From contig JBFLYK010000005.1 in the NCBI GenBank assembly GCA_040756995.1, positions 62,001 through 126,000 on the forward strand: a DNA stretch of 64,000 nt, read 5' to 3'. Source of the stretch: BP-133 sp040756995. Its GTDB lineage: Bacteria > Actinomycetota > Acidimicrobiia > IMCC26256 > BP-133. Below are positions 24,502 to 32,546 of this stretch, in pieces. Within the stretch, counting starts at the first letter, position 1. Every line of letters starts with the position of its first letter. Under the pieces are notes generated by a model. That model searched no databases and was not told the origin of the DNA. It saw only the letters and a program-made list of their open reading frames with translations. Both the position numbers and the translations under genes were made by a program.

Positions 24502-24924
24502 ATGGACACCTCCTCGCTCCCCCGGATGATCGCCTACGCCCGCATCGGGTTCGCGGCCGCCGCGCTGTTCAAGCCGAAGGTGGCCACGGTGCTGATCGGC
24601 GGCAAGCCGAGCCAGCTCACACCGATGGCCCTGGCGTGGGCCGGGGGGTTCGCCTCCCGGGAGGCCGCCCTCGGCGCCCTCACCCTGGGCAGCGAAGGCC
24701 TCGACACGGCCACCCGCCGGAAGGTCCTCCTGGCGAACGCCGCCGTCGACACCCTCGACTCGCTGTCGTTCCTCGTCCTCGCCAAGCGCCAGCGCTCCCT
24801 CCTGCCGTTGCTGATCGGCGCGCCGGGCTCGGTCTTGGCCGCCTACTCCAACTTCCAGGCCGCCCAGCAACTCGGCGCCACGTCCGACGCCGCTCCCGCC
24901 GAACTGGCCTACGCCCGCGCCTGA
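24502..24924 (+). CDS. Multi-helix membrane protein of unknown function
   Basis: 140 residues with three or four weakly hydrophobic Ala/Gly/Leu-rich helices (about 8-33, 45-65, 75-95, 98-118) and a short Ala-rich tail. It resembles small DUF4267-type membrane proteins, without certainty. Its start follows a perfect inverted repeat. It is convergent with the SDR gene downstream and divergent from the methyltransferase gene. Confidence 0.65.
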   Translation: MDTSSLPRMIAYARIGFAAAALFKPKVATVLIGGKPSQLTPMALAWAGGFASREAALGALTLGSEGLDTATRRKVLLANAAVDTLDSLSFLVLAKRQRSLLPLLIGAPGSVLAAYSNFQAAQQLGATSDAAPAELAYARA

Positions 24925-24967
24925 ACCGAGGAGTCGGTCAGCGCCGCGCTGCAGGCGGCGGCGAGCG

Positions 24968-25735
24968 CTACGTCATGTAGGCCAGGCCGCCGTCCACGGT
25001 GATGATGGAGCCGGTCGTGTAGCTCGAGGCGGGGCTGGCCAGGTACAGGGCCGCGCCCACGATCTCCGACGGTTCGCCGCCCCGGCGCAGGGGGATCAGC
25101 CGGGCCTGCTCGGCGAAGGCCTCCTGGTCCCAGGCCTTGCTGATGTCGGTCAGGAACATGCCGGGCATGATGCAGTTCACCCGCACGTCAGGGGCGAAGG
25201 CCCGGGCCATCCCCACCGTCATGGCGTTGAGCCCGGCCTTGGCGGCGGAATACGGCAGGGCGTGGGGTTCCGGCCGGACGGCCCCGACGCTGCTGATGTT
25301 GATGATCGAACCGCCGCCGGCGGCCGCCATCCGGGTGCCGATGAGCGCCGCCAGCCGGAACGGGCCCTTCAGGTTCAGGGCGATGACCTTGTCGAACAGG
25401 TCCTCGCCGACCTCGGCCAGGGACGGGTAGAGCGGCGAGCTGCCGGCATTGTTCACCAGGACGTCGACCCGGCCGAACGTGGCGTACACCTCCTCGACGA
25501 GGCGGTCGCAGTCCTCCCACCGGCCGACGTTGCAGGCGAAACCGGCGGCCTTCACGCCGGTGGCGGCGGTGATCTCGTCGGCCAGGGCGACGCAGGCGTC
25601 GAGCTTACGGCTGGCGACGGCGACCGACGCCCCGGCCTCGGCGAAACCCCGACACATCTCCCGTCCCAGGCCGCGGCTGCCGCCCGTCACCAGCGCCACT
25701 CTGCCGGTGAGGTCGAACCGGGCCTCAACCGTCAT
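24968..25735 (-). CDS. SDR family NAD(P)-dependent oxidoreductase
   Basis: A 255-residue classical short-chain dehydrogenase. The coenzyme motif is TGGSRGLG (residues 18-25), NNAG is near 97, catalytic Ser lies in INISSVGAV, and Tyr/Lys in YSAAK. The C-terminal GSIITVDGGLAY is typical. The ATG overlaps the stop of the metallo-beta-lactamase-fold gene (ATGA). Last gene of a P450/acyl-CoA dehydrogenase/TetR/MBL/SDR run, so it may oxidise a hydroxyacyl or alcohol intermediate; substrate unknown. Confidence 0.9.
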   Translation of the reverse strand: MTVEARFDLTGRVALVTGGSRGLGREMCRGFAEAGASVAVASRKLDACVALADEITAATGVKAAGFACNVGRWEDCDRLVEEVYATFGRVDVLVNNAGSSPLYPSLAEVGEDLFDKVIALNLKGPFRLAALIGTRMAAAGGGSIINISSVGAVRPEPHALPYSAAKAGLNAMTVGMARAFAPDVRVNCIMPGMFLTDISKAWDQEAFAEQARLIPLRRGGEPSEIVGAALYLASPASSYTTGSIITVDGGLAYMT

Positions 25736-26484
25736 CGGCCGTCCGCCGCCGATCCGGCGGGGTGCAGCGACTGCTCGAAGCGGCGCTCGTAGTCGTCGGC
25801 CAGGGCTTCGAGGGCCGCGCCGCAGTCGCCGGTGAACGAGGAACCGTGCATGATGCCCAGCGTCCGGGGCGCCAGGCCGGCCAGCCGGCGGATCGTCGGT
25901 GCAGTGGCGGCGGTGAGGCAGGTGGCGCCGAACATGTCCTCGGCGGCGCGGGCGGGGCCGACGACGTCGTCTTCGGTCAACGCCGGAACGGCACCGACAT
26001 GGGTGAGCAGGTCGCCGCACAGCAGCGTCGACGTCGTCTCCTCGAAGAGGAGCCCGGCATCCCACCCGTGGGGCACGTGGGGAGTGTCGATCCACCGGAC
26101 CCGCTTGCCGCCGAGGTCGAGGACCTCGCCGTCGGCCAGCGGGGGACGAGGCGGCCGGTCGGCCTGGTCGGTGCCCGAGATCAGCGTGCCGAGCGTGCCG
26201 ACCGACACCTCGGCATTGGGCGCCACCTCCAGCCAGAGGTTGAGCGCCCCCGACTCGTCGGCCTCCCAGTGCCCGAAGCTCACCCAGCGGAGCCGCTCCA
26301 GCGGAATGACCTTCGCCACCGCCGCCGACACCAGCGGGAACATCTGGCGCGGCCCCGTGTGGAACAACAGCGCGTCGTCGCCCCGCACCAGGAACTGGTT
26401 GAAGGTGAACCCCCCGGCCACCTGATCGGTGAACGTCGACAACCGGTAGATCCCGGCGGCGATCTCGTCGACCTGTGTCTCCAT
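25732..26484 (-). CDS. MBL-fold metallohydrolase of the flavodiiron/ODP type
   Basis: A 250-residue metallo-beta-lactamase-fold protein. The first metal motif reads SFGHWEADESGAL, the HxExxE variant of the flavodiiron ODP branch rather than HxHxDH. Later ligands lie in DTPHVPHGWDAG, LLCGDLLTHVG and IMHGSSFTGD. It has no flavodoxin domain. Such proteins may bind a di-iron site and reduce oxygen or act as hydrolases. ATG with GGAGGAG upstream. It sits after a TetR gene in a lipid-catabolic operon, where a thioester or lactone hydrolase role is possible. Confidence 0.8.
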   Translation of the reverse strand: METQVDEIAAGIYRLSTFTDQVAGGFTFNQFLVRGDDALLFHTGPRQMFPLVSAAVAKVIPLERLRWVSFGHWEADESGALNLWLEVAPNAEVSVGTLGTLISGTDQADRPPRPPLADGEVLDLGGKRVRWIDTPHVPHGWDAGLLFEETTSTLLCGDLLTHVGAVPALTEDDVVGPARAAEDMFGATCLTAATAPTIRRLAGLAPRTLGIMHGSSFTGDCGAALEALADDYERRFEQSLHPAGSAADGR

Positions 26485-26543
26485 GTCCGCTTTGCTCCTC
26501 CCTCGGTGCTCGACTCGCCGACGACGTTACGCCGTCACCCCGC

Positions 26544-27176
26544 TCAGCGTCGCCGCGGCCGGATCAGACGGCGGGTCTCGTCGGAGACCGGCCCGCCGAG
26601 GATGGCGGTCACCACGTCGATCAGGTGGCTGACGAACAGGCGGTCGTCGGCGTGCGGCCCACCGGCCGCCCGCCGCCCGAGCTCCACGGCGGTGTGCAAC
26701 AGGGCCGTGAACCGGCGATGGAGCCGGATCGATTCCTCGGCCAGGAACGGGTCGACCAGAGCCCGCCAGCGGAACATGCTGTTCGACGGGTCCGTCCGCC
26801 ACCGGTCGCCCAGCGCCGGCCGGGGCCGGCTCAACAGGTCGGCCTGGATCCGCAGGTACTCGGGCCCGCCGTCGGGGTCGGACAGCTTGGCCGCCAGCGG
26901 CCGGACCAGCGCCGCCGCCAGCGGCCGCAGTTCGACGCCCGCCGCCGGGCTCGCCTCGTACTCATCCAGCAAGGCGTGCCGGGCGGCCTCGATGGCCGGC
27001 TCGTGCTTGGCCACGATGGCCGCCACCACACCGGCCCGGTCGGTGAAGTGGTACTGGAGGGCGATGGTGTTGCGGGCCCCCGACTCCCGGGTGATCTCCC
27101 GCAGGCTGACGGCGTCGATGCCCCGCTCGGCGAAGAGGCGCTCGGCGGCGGCGAGCAGCCGGGCGGGAGTACTCAC
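26544..27176 (-). CDS. TetR family transcriptional regulator
   Basis: A 210-residue TetR protein whose GTG overlaps the acyl-CoA dehydrogenase stop (GTGA). The HTH region is AVSLREITRESGARNTIALQ with YHFTDRAG (about residues 22-48), the Asn-Thr-rich variant often seen in regulators of lipid catabolism. The C-terminal domain is long and helical. The 18-base inverted repeat just before the acyl-CoA dehydrogenase start is its most likely operator, giving autoregulation. Confidence 0.88.
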   Translation of the reverse strand: MSTPARLLAAAERLFAERGIDAVSLREITRESGARNTIALQYHFTDRAGVVAAIVAKHEPAIEAARHALLDEYEASPAAGVELRPLAAALVRPLAAKLSDPDGGPEYLRIQADLLSRPRPALGDRWRTDPSNSMFRWRALVDPFLAEESIRLHRRFTALLHTAVELGRRAAGGPHADDRLFVSHLIDVVTAILGGPVSDETRRLIRPRRR

Positions 27177-28513
27177 TCGTCGTTGCCGACCAGGTGCTCG
27201 AGCAGTTCGGCGTAGCGGGCCCGGGCCGCCTCCCGGCGGGCGGGGAGGTGGCCGGTGGGCCACAGCCCGTCCACCGGCTTGTAGTCCTTGAGGACCTGGC
27301 GGGCCAGGGTGATCTTGTGGACCTCGGTCGGCCCGTCGGCGATGGCCATCACCTGGGCGTTGACCATCATCTTGGCGAAGGGCATCTCGTTGGAGATCCC
27401 CAGGGCGCCGTGGAGGTGCATGGCCCGCTGCACCACGTCGAAGAACACCTTCGGCATGGCCGCCTTCACCGCCGCGATGTCCTTGCGGACCTTGCGGTAG
27501 TCCCGGTGCTTGTCGATCAGCCAGGCGGTGCGCAGCACCAACAGGCGGAACTGCTCGATCTCGATCCAGGAGTCGGCGATCTTCTCCTGGGTCATCTGCA
27601 AGGTGGCCAGCGGCACGGTTTCGACCGCCGACCCCGGCGCCTTGCCCGTCCCCGACTTGCGGACCTGGCGGGAAACGGCCCGCTCGCACATCATGTCGAA
27701 CGCCCGGCGGACCTGGGCGATGGTCCGCATGGCGTGGTGGATCCGCCCGCCGCCGAGGCGGGTCTGGGCGATGGCGAACGCCCCACCCTCCTCGCCCAGG
27801 AGATGGTCGGCCGGGACCCGCACGTTGTCGTAGCGGAGGTAGCCGTGGCTGGCCTCTTCGGCCGGCTCGGTGCCCACCCCCACGTTGCGGATGATCGACA
27901 CCCCCGGCGCGTCGGCCGGGACGATGAACATCGACATCCCCTCGTAGGCGCTCACGTCGGGATTGGTCACGGCCATCACCAGCAGGAAGCTGGCGTACCG
28001 GGCGTGGGACGAGAACCACTTCTCGCCGTTGATGACCCACTCGTCGCCGTCCCGCACCGCGGTGGTCCGGAACAGCGTGGGGTCGGCGCCGGCGTGGGGT
28101 TCGGTCATCGAGTAGCAGGACGAGATCGTCCCGTCGAGGAGCGGCTGGAGGTACTTGGCCTTCTGCTCCGCCGTGCCGTAGTGGGCCAGGATCTCGGCGT
28201 TGCCGGAATCGGGCGCCTGGCAGCCGAAGACCGACGGGGCCCAGCGGGACCGGCCGAGCAGCTCGTTGAGGAGGGCCAGTTTCACCTGCCCGTAGCCCTG
28301 CCCGCCCATCTCCGGCTTCAGGTGGGCGGCCCACAGGCCGTGGTCCCGCACCTTCTGTTGCAGCGGCTGCACCACCGCCAGCGCCCGCTGGTCGCTCTTG
28401 TCGTAGGCGTCGCCCAGGACGTAGTCGAGCGGTTCGACGTCCTCCCGGAGGAACCGGTCGACCCAGTCGAGCTTCTCCTGGTACTCGGGTTCGGTTTCGA
28501 AGTCCCATCCCAT
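27173..28513 (-). CDS. Acyl-CoA dehydrogenase family protein (large type)
   Basis: A 446-residue acyl-CoA dehydrogenase close to ACAD10/11-like proteins, somewhat longer than the classical enzymes. Signatures: CYSMTEPHAGADPTLFRTTA near residue 135 and MHLHGALGISNEMPFAKM near 365, then a C-terminal extension (GLWPTGHLPARREAARARYAELLEHL). Arg/Asp contacts for FAD in VFDVVQRA are typical. The ATG lacks a clear ribosome-binding site and lies 12 bases from the operator-like repeat, so the transcript leader may be very short. It follows the P450 gene on the same strand. Confidence 0.9.
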   Translation of the reverse strand: MGWDFETEPEYQEKLDWVDRFLREDVEPLDYVLGDAYDKSDQRALAVVQPLQQKVRDHGLWAAHLKPEMGGQGYGQVKLALLNELLGRSRWAPSVFGCQAPDSGNAEILAHYGTAEQKAKYLQPLLDGTISSCYSMTEPHAGADPTLFRTTAVRDGDEWVINGEKWFSSHARYASFLLVMAVTNPDVSAYEGMSMFIVPADAPGVSIIRNVGVGTEPAEEASHGYLRYDNVRVPADHLLGEEGGAFAIAQTRLGGGRIHHAMRTIAQVRRAFDMMCERAVSRQVRKSGTGKAPGSAVETVPLATLQMTQEKIADSWIEIEQFRLLVLRTAWLIDKHRDYRKVRKDIAAVKAAMPKVFFDVVQRAMHLHGALGISNEMPFAKMMVNAQVMAIADGPTEVHKITLARQVLKDYKPVDGLWPTGHLPARREAARARYAELLEHLVGNDE

Positions 28514-28524
28514 GGGGACGGAGC

Positions 28525-28542
28525 TTAATGCACTTGCATCAA
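28525..28542. promoter_or_regulatory. Operator-like inverted repeat TTAATGCACTTGCATCAA
   Basis: Arms TTAATGCA and TGCATCAA are complementary at 7 of 8 positions around a CT centre; the inner ATGCA/TGCAT pairing is perfect. It lies 12 bases upstream of the acyl-CoA dehydrogenase ATG and overlaps the P450 stop codon. The third gene of the run is a TetR regulator, so this looks like an internal, autoregulated promoter. Confidence 0.55.
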
Positions 28543-29795
28543 CGGCGGGCCCGGAAGGCGACGTGCAGCTCCTGGAACCCGCCGGAGGCGATGGCCGCCC
28601 GGTAGATCGGGGGATCCTCGAGGACCTCGACGCGGTCGAACCGCTCGCTCACATAGGAGAAGGCCTCCTGGGTCTCCATGCGGGCCAGTGGCGCGCCCAG
28701 ACAGGTGTGGATGCCATGGCCGAAGGCGACGTGCCGGTTGCCCGTCCGCCCGATGTCGAACCGGTCCGGGTCCCGGAAGGCAGAGGGGTCGTGGTTGGCG
28801 GCGATCTGCACCAGCAGGACCCGGTCGTTGACCTTGATCTCGGTGCCGCCCAGGACGAGCGGCCGGGTGGCCCACCGGGCGGTGGCCCGCAGCGGCCCGT
28901 CCACCCGCAGCACCTCCTCCACGGCGTGGCGGACGAGCGCCGGCTGGTCCTGGAGCCGGCGCCACTGGTCGGGATGGCGCCAGAAGGCGGCGATCCCGTT
29001 GGAGATCAGGTTCATCGTCGTCTCGTGACCGGCGAAGACGAGCAGCACGATGTTGGCCACGATCTCGTCTTCGTCGAAACGCTCGGCCAGCTCGTCCTGG
29101 GCGGCGAGGATGGCCGAGATCAGGTCGTCCTGCGGCTGGCGGCGCCGCTCCCGCACCACCGACCGGACGTACTCGAACAACGCCTGGGCGCCCTCCTCGG
29201 CCTGGCGTTCCCGGTGCTCGACGTGGCCATGGACGAACACCACCGCGCTCATCTGGTCCGACCACCGCTTCACCGGGTCCCGGGCTTCGGCCGGGATCCC
29301 GAGGTATTCGCAGATCACCATCACCGGGAGGTGGAAGGCGAAGCCACCCAGGAAGTCGACCGGTTCGTCGACCGGGAGCGCCTCGACGAGTTCGGCGACG
29401 AGCCTCCGGGCCCGGGGCCGCAGCCGCTCGATGCTGCGGGGAATGAAGGCCTTGTTGAGCAGCGTGCGCATGCGGGTGTGGAACGGCGGATCCCGCCAGA
29501 CGAACGACTTGAGCACTTTGGAGAGGTAAGCGTGAAGGCTCGGGTCCTGGAGGGCGTAGTCCTCACCCCAGGGGCCGGCCATCCGGTCCGAGGAGAGCTG
29601 CTCGTGGGCCCGGAACCCGGCGGTGACGTCGTCGTAGCGGGTGACGATCCAGCCGTTCCAGCGGGGGTTGAAGTACATCGGCGCGTGCTGGCGCAGCGCG
29701 CCGTAGAACCGGCTCGGCTGATTGACCGCGACATCGGACAGGAGATCGTCGAAGTCGATTCCCGGCGCCGAGGTCGAAAGCGGCGTGCTCACCAC
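28539..29795 (-). CDS. Cytochrome P450
   Basis: A 418-residue bacterial class I P450. The I-helix oxygen motif is FAGHETT (about residues 247-253), the K-helix ExxR is EEVLR, and the heme loop reads FGHGIHTCLGAPLAR with the Cys ligand near residue 360. The two adjacent GTG codons at the start are both possible. It needs separate ferredoxin and reductase partners, which are not in this operon. With the acyl-CoA dehydrogenase, MBL and SDR genes downstream it may hydroxylate a lipid or terpenoid-like substrate. Confidence 0.92.
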   Translation of the reverse strand: MVSTPLSTSAPGIDFDDLLSDVAVNQPSRFYGALRQHAPMYFNPRWNGWIVTRYDDVTAGFRAHEQLSSDRMAGPWGEDYALQDPSLHAYLSKVLKSFVWRDPPFHTRMRTLLNKAFIPRSIERLRPRARRLVAELVEALPVDEPVDFLGGFAFHLPVMVICEYLGIPAEARDPVKRWSDQMSAVVFVHGHVEHRERQAEEGAQALFEYVRSVVRERRRQPQDDLISAILAAQDELAERFDEDEIVANIVLLVFAGHETTMNLISNGIAAFWRHPDQWRRLQDQPALVRHAVEEVLRVDGPLRATARWATRPLVLGGTEIKVNDRVLLVQIAANHDPSAFRDPDRFDIGRTGNRHVAFGHGIHTCLGAPLARMETQEAFSYVSERFDRVEVLEDPPIYRAAIASGGFQELHVAFRARR

Positions 29796-29804
29796 CCCAG
29801 GCTA

Positions 29805-31040
29805 TTACTCGTAGCGCAGCGCCTCGATGGGGGTCAGCTTGGCCGCCCGGTTGGCCGGATAGGCACCGAAGAACACGCCGACCATGGCTGAGACGATGAA
29901 CGACACCAGGATCGAACCGGGGGAGACCACCGGTTCGAGCGGCCCGACCCGCAGCTGGGCGAAGCCGACGCCGACCGCCACGCCGAGCGCTCCGCCCATG
30001 AGCGCCAGGAGCACCGCCTCGACGAGGAACTGGCTGAGGATGTCGCTGCGCTGCGCCCCCAGCGCCTTGCGGATGCCGATCTCTCTGGTCCGTTCGGTCA
30101 CCGTCACCAGCATGATGTTCATCACCCCGATGCCACCGACGAACAGCGAGATGGCGGCCACGGCGGCCAGCAGCAGGCTGAAGACGAGCGCGGCCTGCTG
30201 GCCGGTCTTGAGCAGGCTGGCCTGGTTGAAGATCTGGAAGTCGAGCGGTTCCCCCGGTTTGAGGTCGTGGGTGGTCCGCAGGATCCGGATGGCCTCGGCC
30301 TGGGCGGAATCGGTGACTTCCCGCGACGCGGCCTGGATGGCGATCAGCGTGTAGCTGTCGACGTTGCCGACCATGGTCGCCCGCACGGTCGACAGCGGCG
30401 CGATGACCACGTCGTCCTGATCGCCGATGCCGCTCGAGCCCTTCTTCTCCAGGAGGCCGATGATCCGGAACCGCACCCCGTTGAAGCTCACCTGCTGCCC
30501 GACCGGGTTGGCTCCCTTGCCGAACAGGCCGTCGGCCACCGTCTGGCCCATCACCGCCACCTTGGCGTGGTTCGCCTGGTCCGAATCGTCGAAGAACCGG
30601 CCGGCCTCCAGCGTGGCGTTGCGGATCTCGCCGTAGTTGGGTGTGGCGCCGACGAAGGTCTGCAGCGCGTAGGTCGTGCCTTCGGCCACCGCGGTGGCGT
30701 TGGTCTGCACCGTCGGCGCGACGTTGATGATGCTCGGCGCTCTCGTCCGGTCGGAGAGGGCGTCGACGTCGGTTTGCGTCAGGCGGATCCGCCGGGCGTT
30801 GGTGCCGCCCCGGTCCTGCCCGCCCCGGCTCTGCTGCGGGAAGACGTAGACCGCGTTGGAGCCCAGGGTCTCGATCTGCTTCTGGACGAGATTGGAGATG
30901 CCCGTCCCCACGGCGACGAGCAGGATGACGGCCGCCGTCCCGATCAGGATGCCCAGCATGGTGAGCAACGACCGCATCCGGTTGGCCAGCATGCCGCGCA
31001 ATGCGACGCGAATGCTGTCGATCGTCACCTGCGATCTCAC
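29805..31040 (-). CDS. MacB/FtsX-type ABC transporter permease
   Basis: About 411 residues from a GTG chosen to place the first transmembrane helix (SLLTMLGILIGTAAVILLVAV) near the N-terminus. The order is helix 1, a large extracytoplasmic MacB_PCD domain (about 50-270), then three helices with the FtsX core (ISLFVGGIGVMNIMLVTVTE and RTREIGIRKALGA). The end ANRAAKLTPIEALRYE is the family hallmark. The usual neighbours, an ATPase and a membrane fusion protein, are absent on both sides, so it must use an ATPase coded elsewhere. Predicted role: mechanotransmission or export of lipoproteins or peptides. Confidence 0.9.
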   Translation of the reverse strand: MRSQVTIDSIRVALRGMLANRMRSLLTMLGILIGTAAVILLVAVGTGISNLVQKQIETLGSNAVYVFPQQSRGGQDRGGTNARRIRLTQTDVDALSDRTRAPSIINVAPTVQTNATAVAEGTTYALQTFVGATPNYGEIRNATLEAGRFFDDSDQANHAKVAVMGQTVADGLFGKGANPVGQQVSFNGVRFRIIGLLEKKGSSGIGDQDDVVIAPLSTVRATMVGNVDSYTLIAIQAASREVTDSAQAEAIRILRTTHDLKPGEPLDFQIFNQASLLKTGQQAALVFSLLLAAVAAISLFVGGIGVMNIMLVTVTERTREIGIRKALGAQRSDILSQFLVEAVLLALMGGALGVAVGVGFAQLRVGPLEPVVSPGSILVSFIVSAMVGVFFGAYPANRAAKLTPIEALRYE

Positions 31041-31103
31041 CCCCCAGCTGACCGCCAGCCCAGCCCCGGTCAAAGTGGCACCGGGTGCCACCCATCATCG
31101 CTC

Positions 31104-31136
31104 GGGCGGCGTGAGAATGCGCTGAGGACGCCGCCC
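31104..31136 (-). terminator. Hairpin after the aldehyde dehydrogenase gene
   Basis: GGGCGGCGT and ACGCCGCCC form a perfect nine-base-pair stem around a 15-base loop, beginning immediately after the stop codon of the minus-strand aldehyde dehydrogenase gene. There is no T-tract. It may end that transcript before the MacB-like gene. Confidence 0.5.
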
Positions 31137-32543
31137 TCAGATCCGGCGCATCAGTCGCAGGAGGAGGCGGGACAGGCGGCCGTAGGGCGGGTAGAGCATC
31201 TGCGTCCCCGTCAGGCCGGCCACGCCCCGCTGGGTGAAGACCGCCTTGTGGTGCGAGAACGTGTCGAACCCTTCGCGCCCGTGGTAGGCGCCCATGCCGC
31301 TGGGGCCGACGCCGCCGAAGGGGCTGGCGTCCTGCAGGTAGTGGAGCAGCGTGTCGTTGACGGTCACGCCTCCACTGGTCGTGCCGGACAGGAGGCGCCG
31401 GCGGGTCCCACCGTGGCGGGTGAAGACGTAGAGGGCCAGCGGCCGGGGGCGGGCGTTGACGTAGTCGACCGCGGCGTCGAGGGTCGGATAGCCGATCACG
31501 GGCAGGACGGGCCCGAAGATCTCCTCCCGGGCCAGGCGCATGGTGTCGTCGACCCCGGTGACGACCGTGAACGGGATCTTCCGTTGCGGGGCGAGGGTTT
31601 CGGGGTCCACGGCGATGGTGACGGTCGCGCCCTTGGCCCGGGCGTCGTCGATCAGCGACCGGATCCGGTCGTAGTGGTGGTCGGCGACGATGGAGGTGAC
31701 CTCGTCGTCGCCGCCCGGGCCGGGTTGGAGCTTGCGGGCGACGGCCACCGCCGCCTCGGCGAAGCGCTGCTCCTCACCCTGGGGGACGAGCACGTAGTCG
31801 GGCGCGATGCAGGTCTGGCCGGCGTTGAAGAGCTTCCCCCAGGTGATGCGGGAGGCGGCCCGGTCGATGGGGTAGCCGGCGTCGACCACCGCCGGGCTCT
31901 TGCCGCCGAGCTCGAGGGTGACCGGCGTGAGGTTCTCGGCCGCGGCCCGCATGACCTCCCGTCCGACGGCGGTGGAGCCGGTGAAGAGCAGGTGGTCGAA
32001 GGGGAGAGCCGAGAACCGCCGGGCCACCTCGACCTCACCGCCGGTGACGAAGATCTCAGCTTGGGAAAACTGCTCGGCCACCAGCCGGGCGAGCAGCGCG
32101 GCGGTGTTGGGCGTCAGCTCCGACATCTTGACCATGGCCCGGTTGCCGGCGGCAATGGCCGCCGCCAGCGGCGCCAGCGTCAGGTGCACCGGGTAGTTCC
32201 AGGGAGCGATGATGCCGACGACGCCTTTGGGCTGGGCCACCACCCGGTTGGTGCCGGGCAGGAACCAGATCGACGTGCCCCGGAGGCGGGGCAGCGTCCA
32301 GAGCGGAAGGTGGCGGCGGGCGTAGCGCAGCGAGTGGGCCGAGCCGACGATCTCGGCGATCTCCGTCTCGGTGCGGGACCTGGTGCCGAAGTCCTCGTGC
32401 AGGGCTTCGGCCAGCGGGACACGGTTGCGGAGGACGAGGAGCTCCAGCGTCTTGAGCGCCTCCCGCCGGGCGGCCAGCGAAGGGGCGCCGTGGCGGGCGA
32501 AAGCCGCCCGCTGCTCGTCGAAGATGGATTCGAGGTCAGCCAT
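31137..32543 (-). CDS. Coniferyl-aldehyde-dehydrogenase-like aldehyde dehydrogenase
   Basis: A 468-residue class 3-like aldehyde dehydrogenase. IIAPWNYPVHL (about residue 112), FTGSTAVGREV, catalytic Glu in TLELGGKSP and catalytic Cys in FNAGQTCIAPDY are present, as is EEIFGPVLPV. The shortened N-terminus and the Arg-rich membrane-prone C-terminal tail (YPPYGRLSRLLLRLMRRI) match the CALDH/fatty-aldehyde group. It starts four bases after the stop of the FAD-protein-like gene. Probable reaction: oxidation of an aromatic or long-chain aldehyde to the acid with NAD(P)+. Confidence 0.88.
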   Translation of the reverse strand: MADLESIFDEQRAAFARHGAPSLAARREALKTLELLVLRNRVPLAEALHEDFGTRSRTETEIAEIVGSAHSLRYARRHLPLWTLPRLRGTSIWFLPGTNRVVAQPKGVVGIIAPWNYPVHLTLAPLAAAIAAGNRAMVKMSELTPNTAALLARLVAEQFSQAEIFVTGGEVEVARRFSALPFDHLLFTGSTAVGREVMRAAAENLTPVTLELGGKSPAVVDAGYPIDRAASRITWGKLFNAGQTCIAPDYVLVPQGEEQRFAEAAVAVARKLQPGPGGDDEVTSIVADHHYDRIRSLIDDARAKGATVTIAVDPETLAPQRKIPFTVVTGVDDTMRLAREEIFGPVLPVIGYPTLDAAVDYVNARPRPLALYVFTRHGGTRRRLLSGTTSGGVTVNDTLLHYLQDASPFGGVGPSGMGAYHGREGFDTFSHHKAVFTQRGVAGLTGTQMLYPPYGRLSRLLLRLMRRI

Positions 32544-32546
32544 CGT

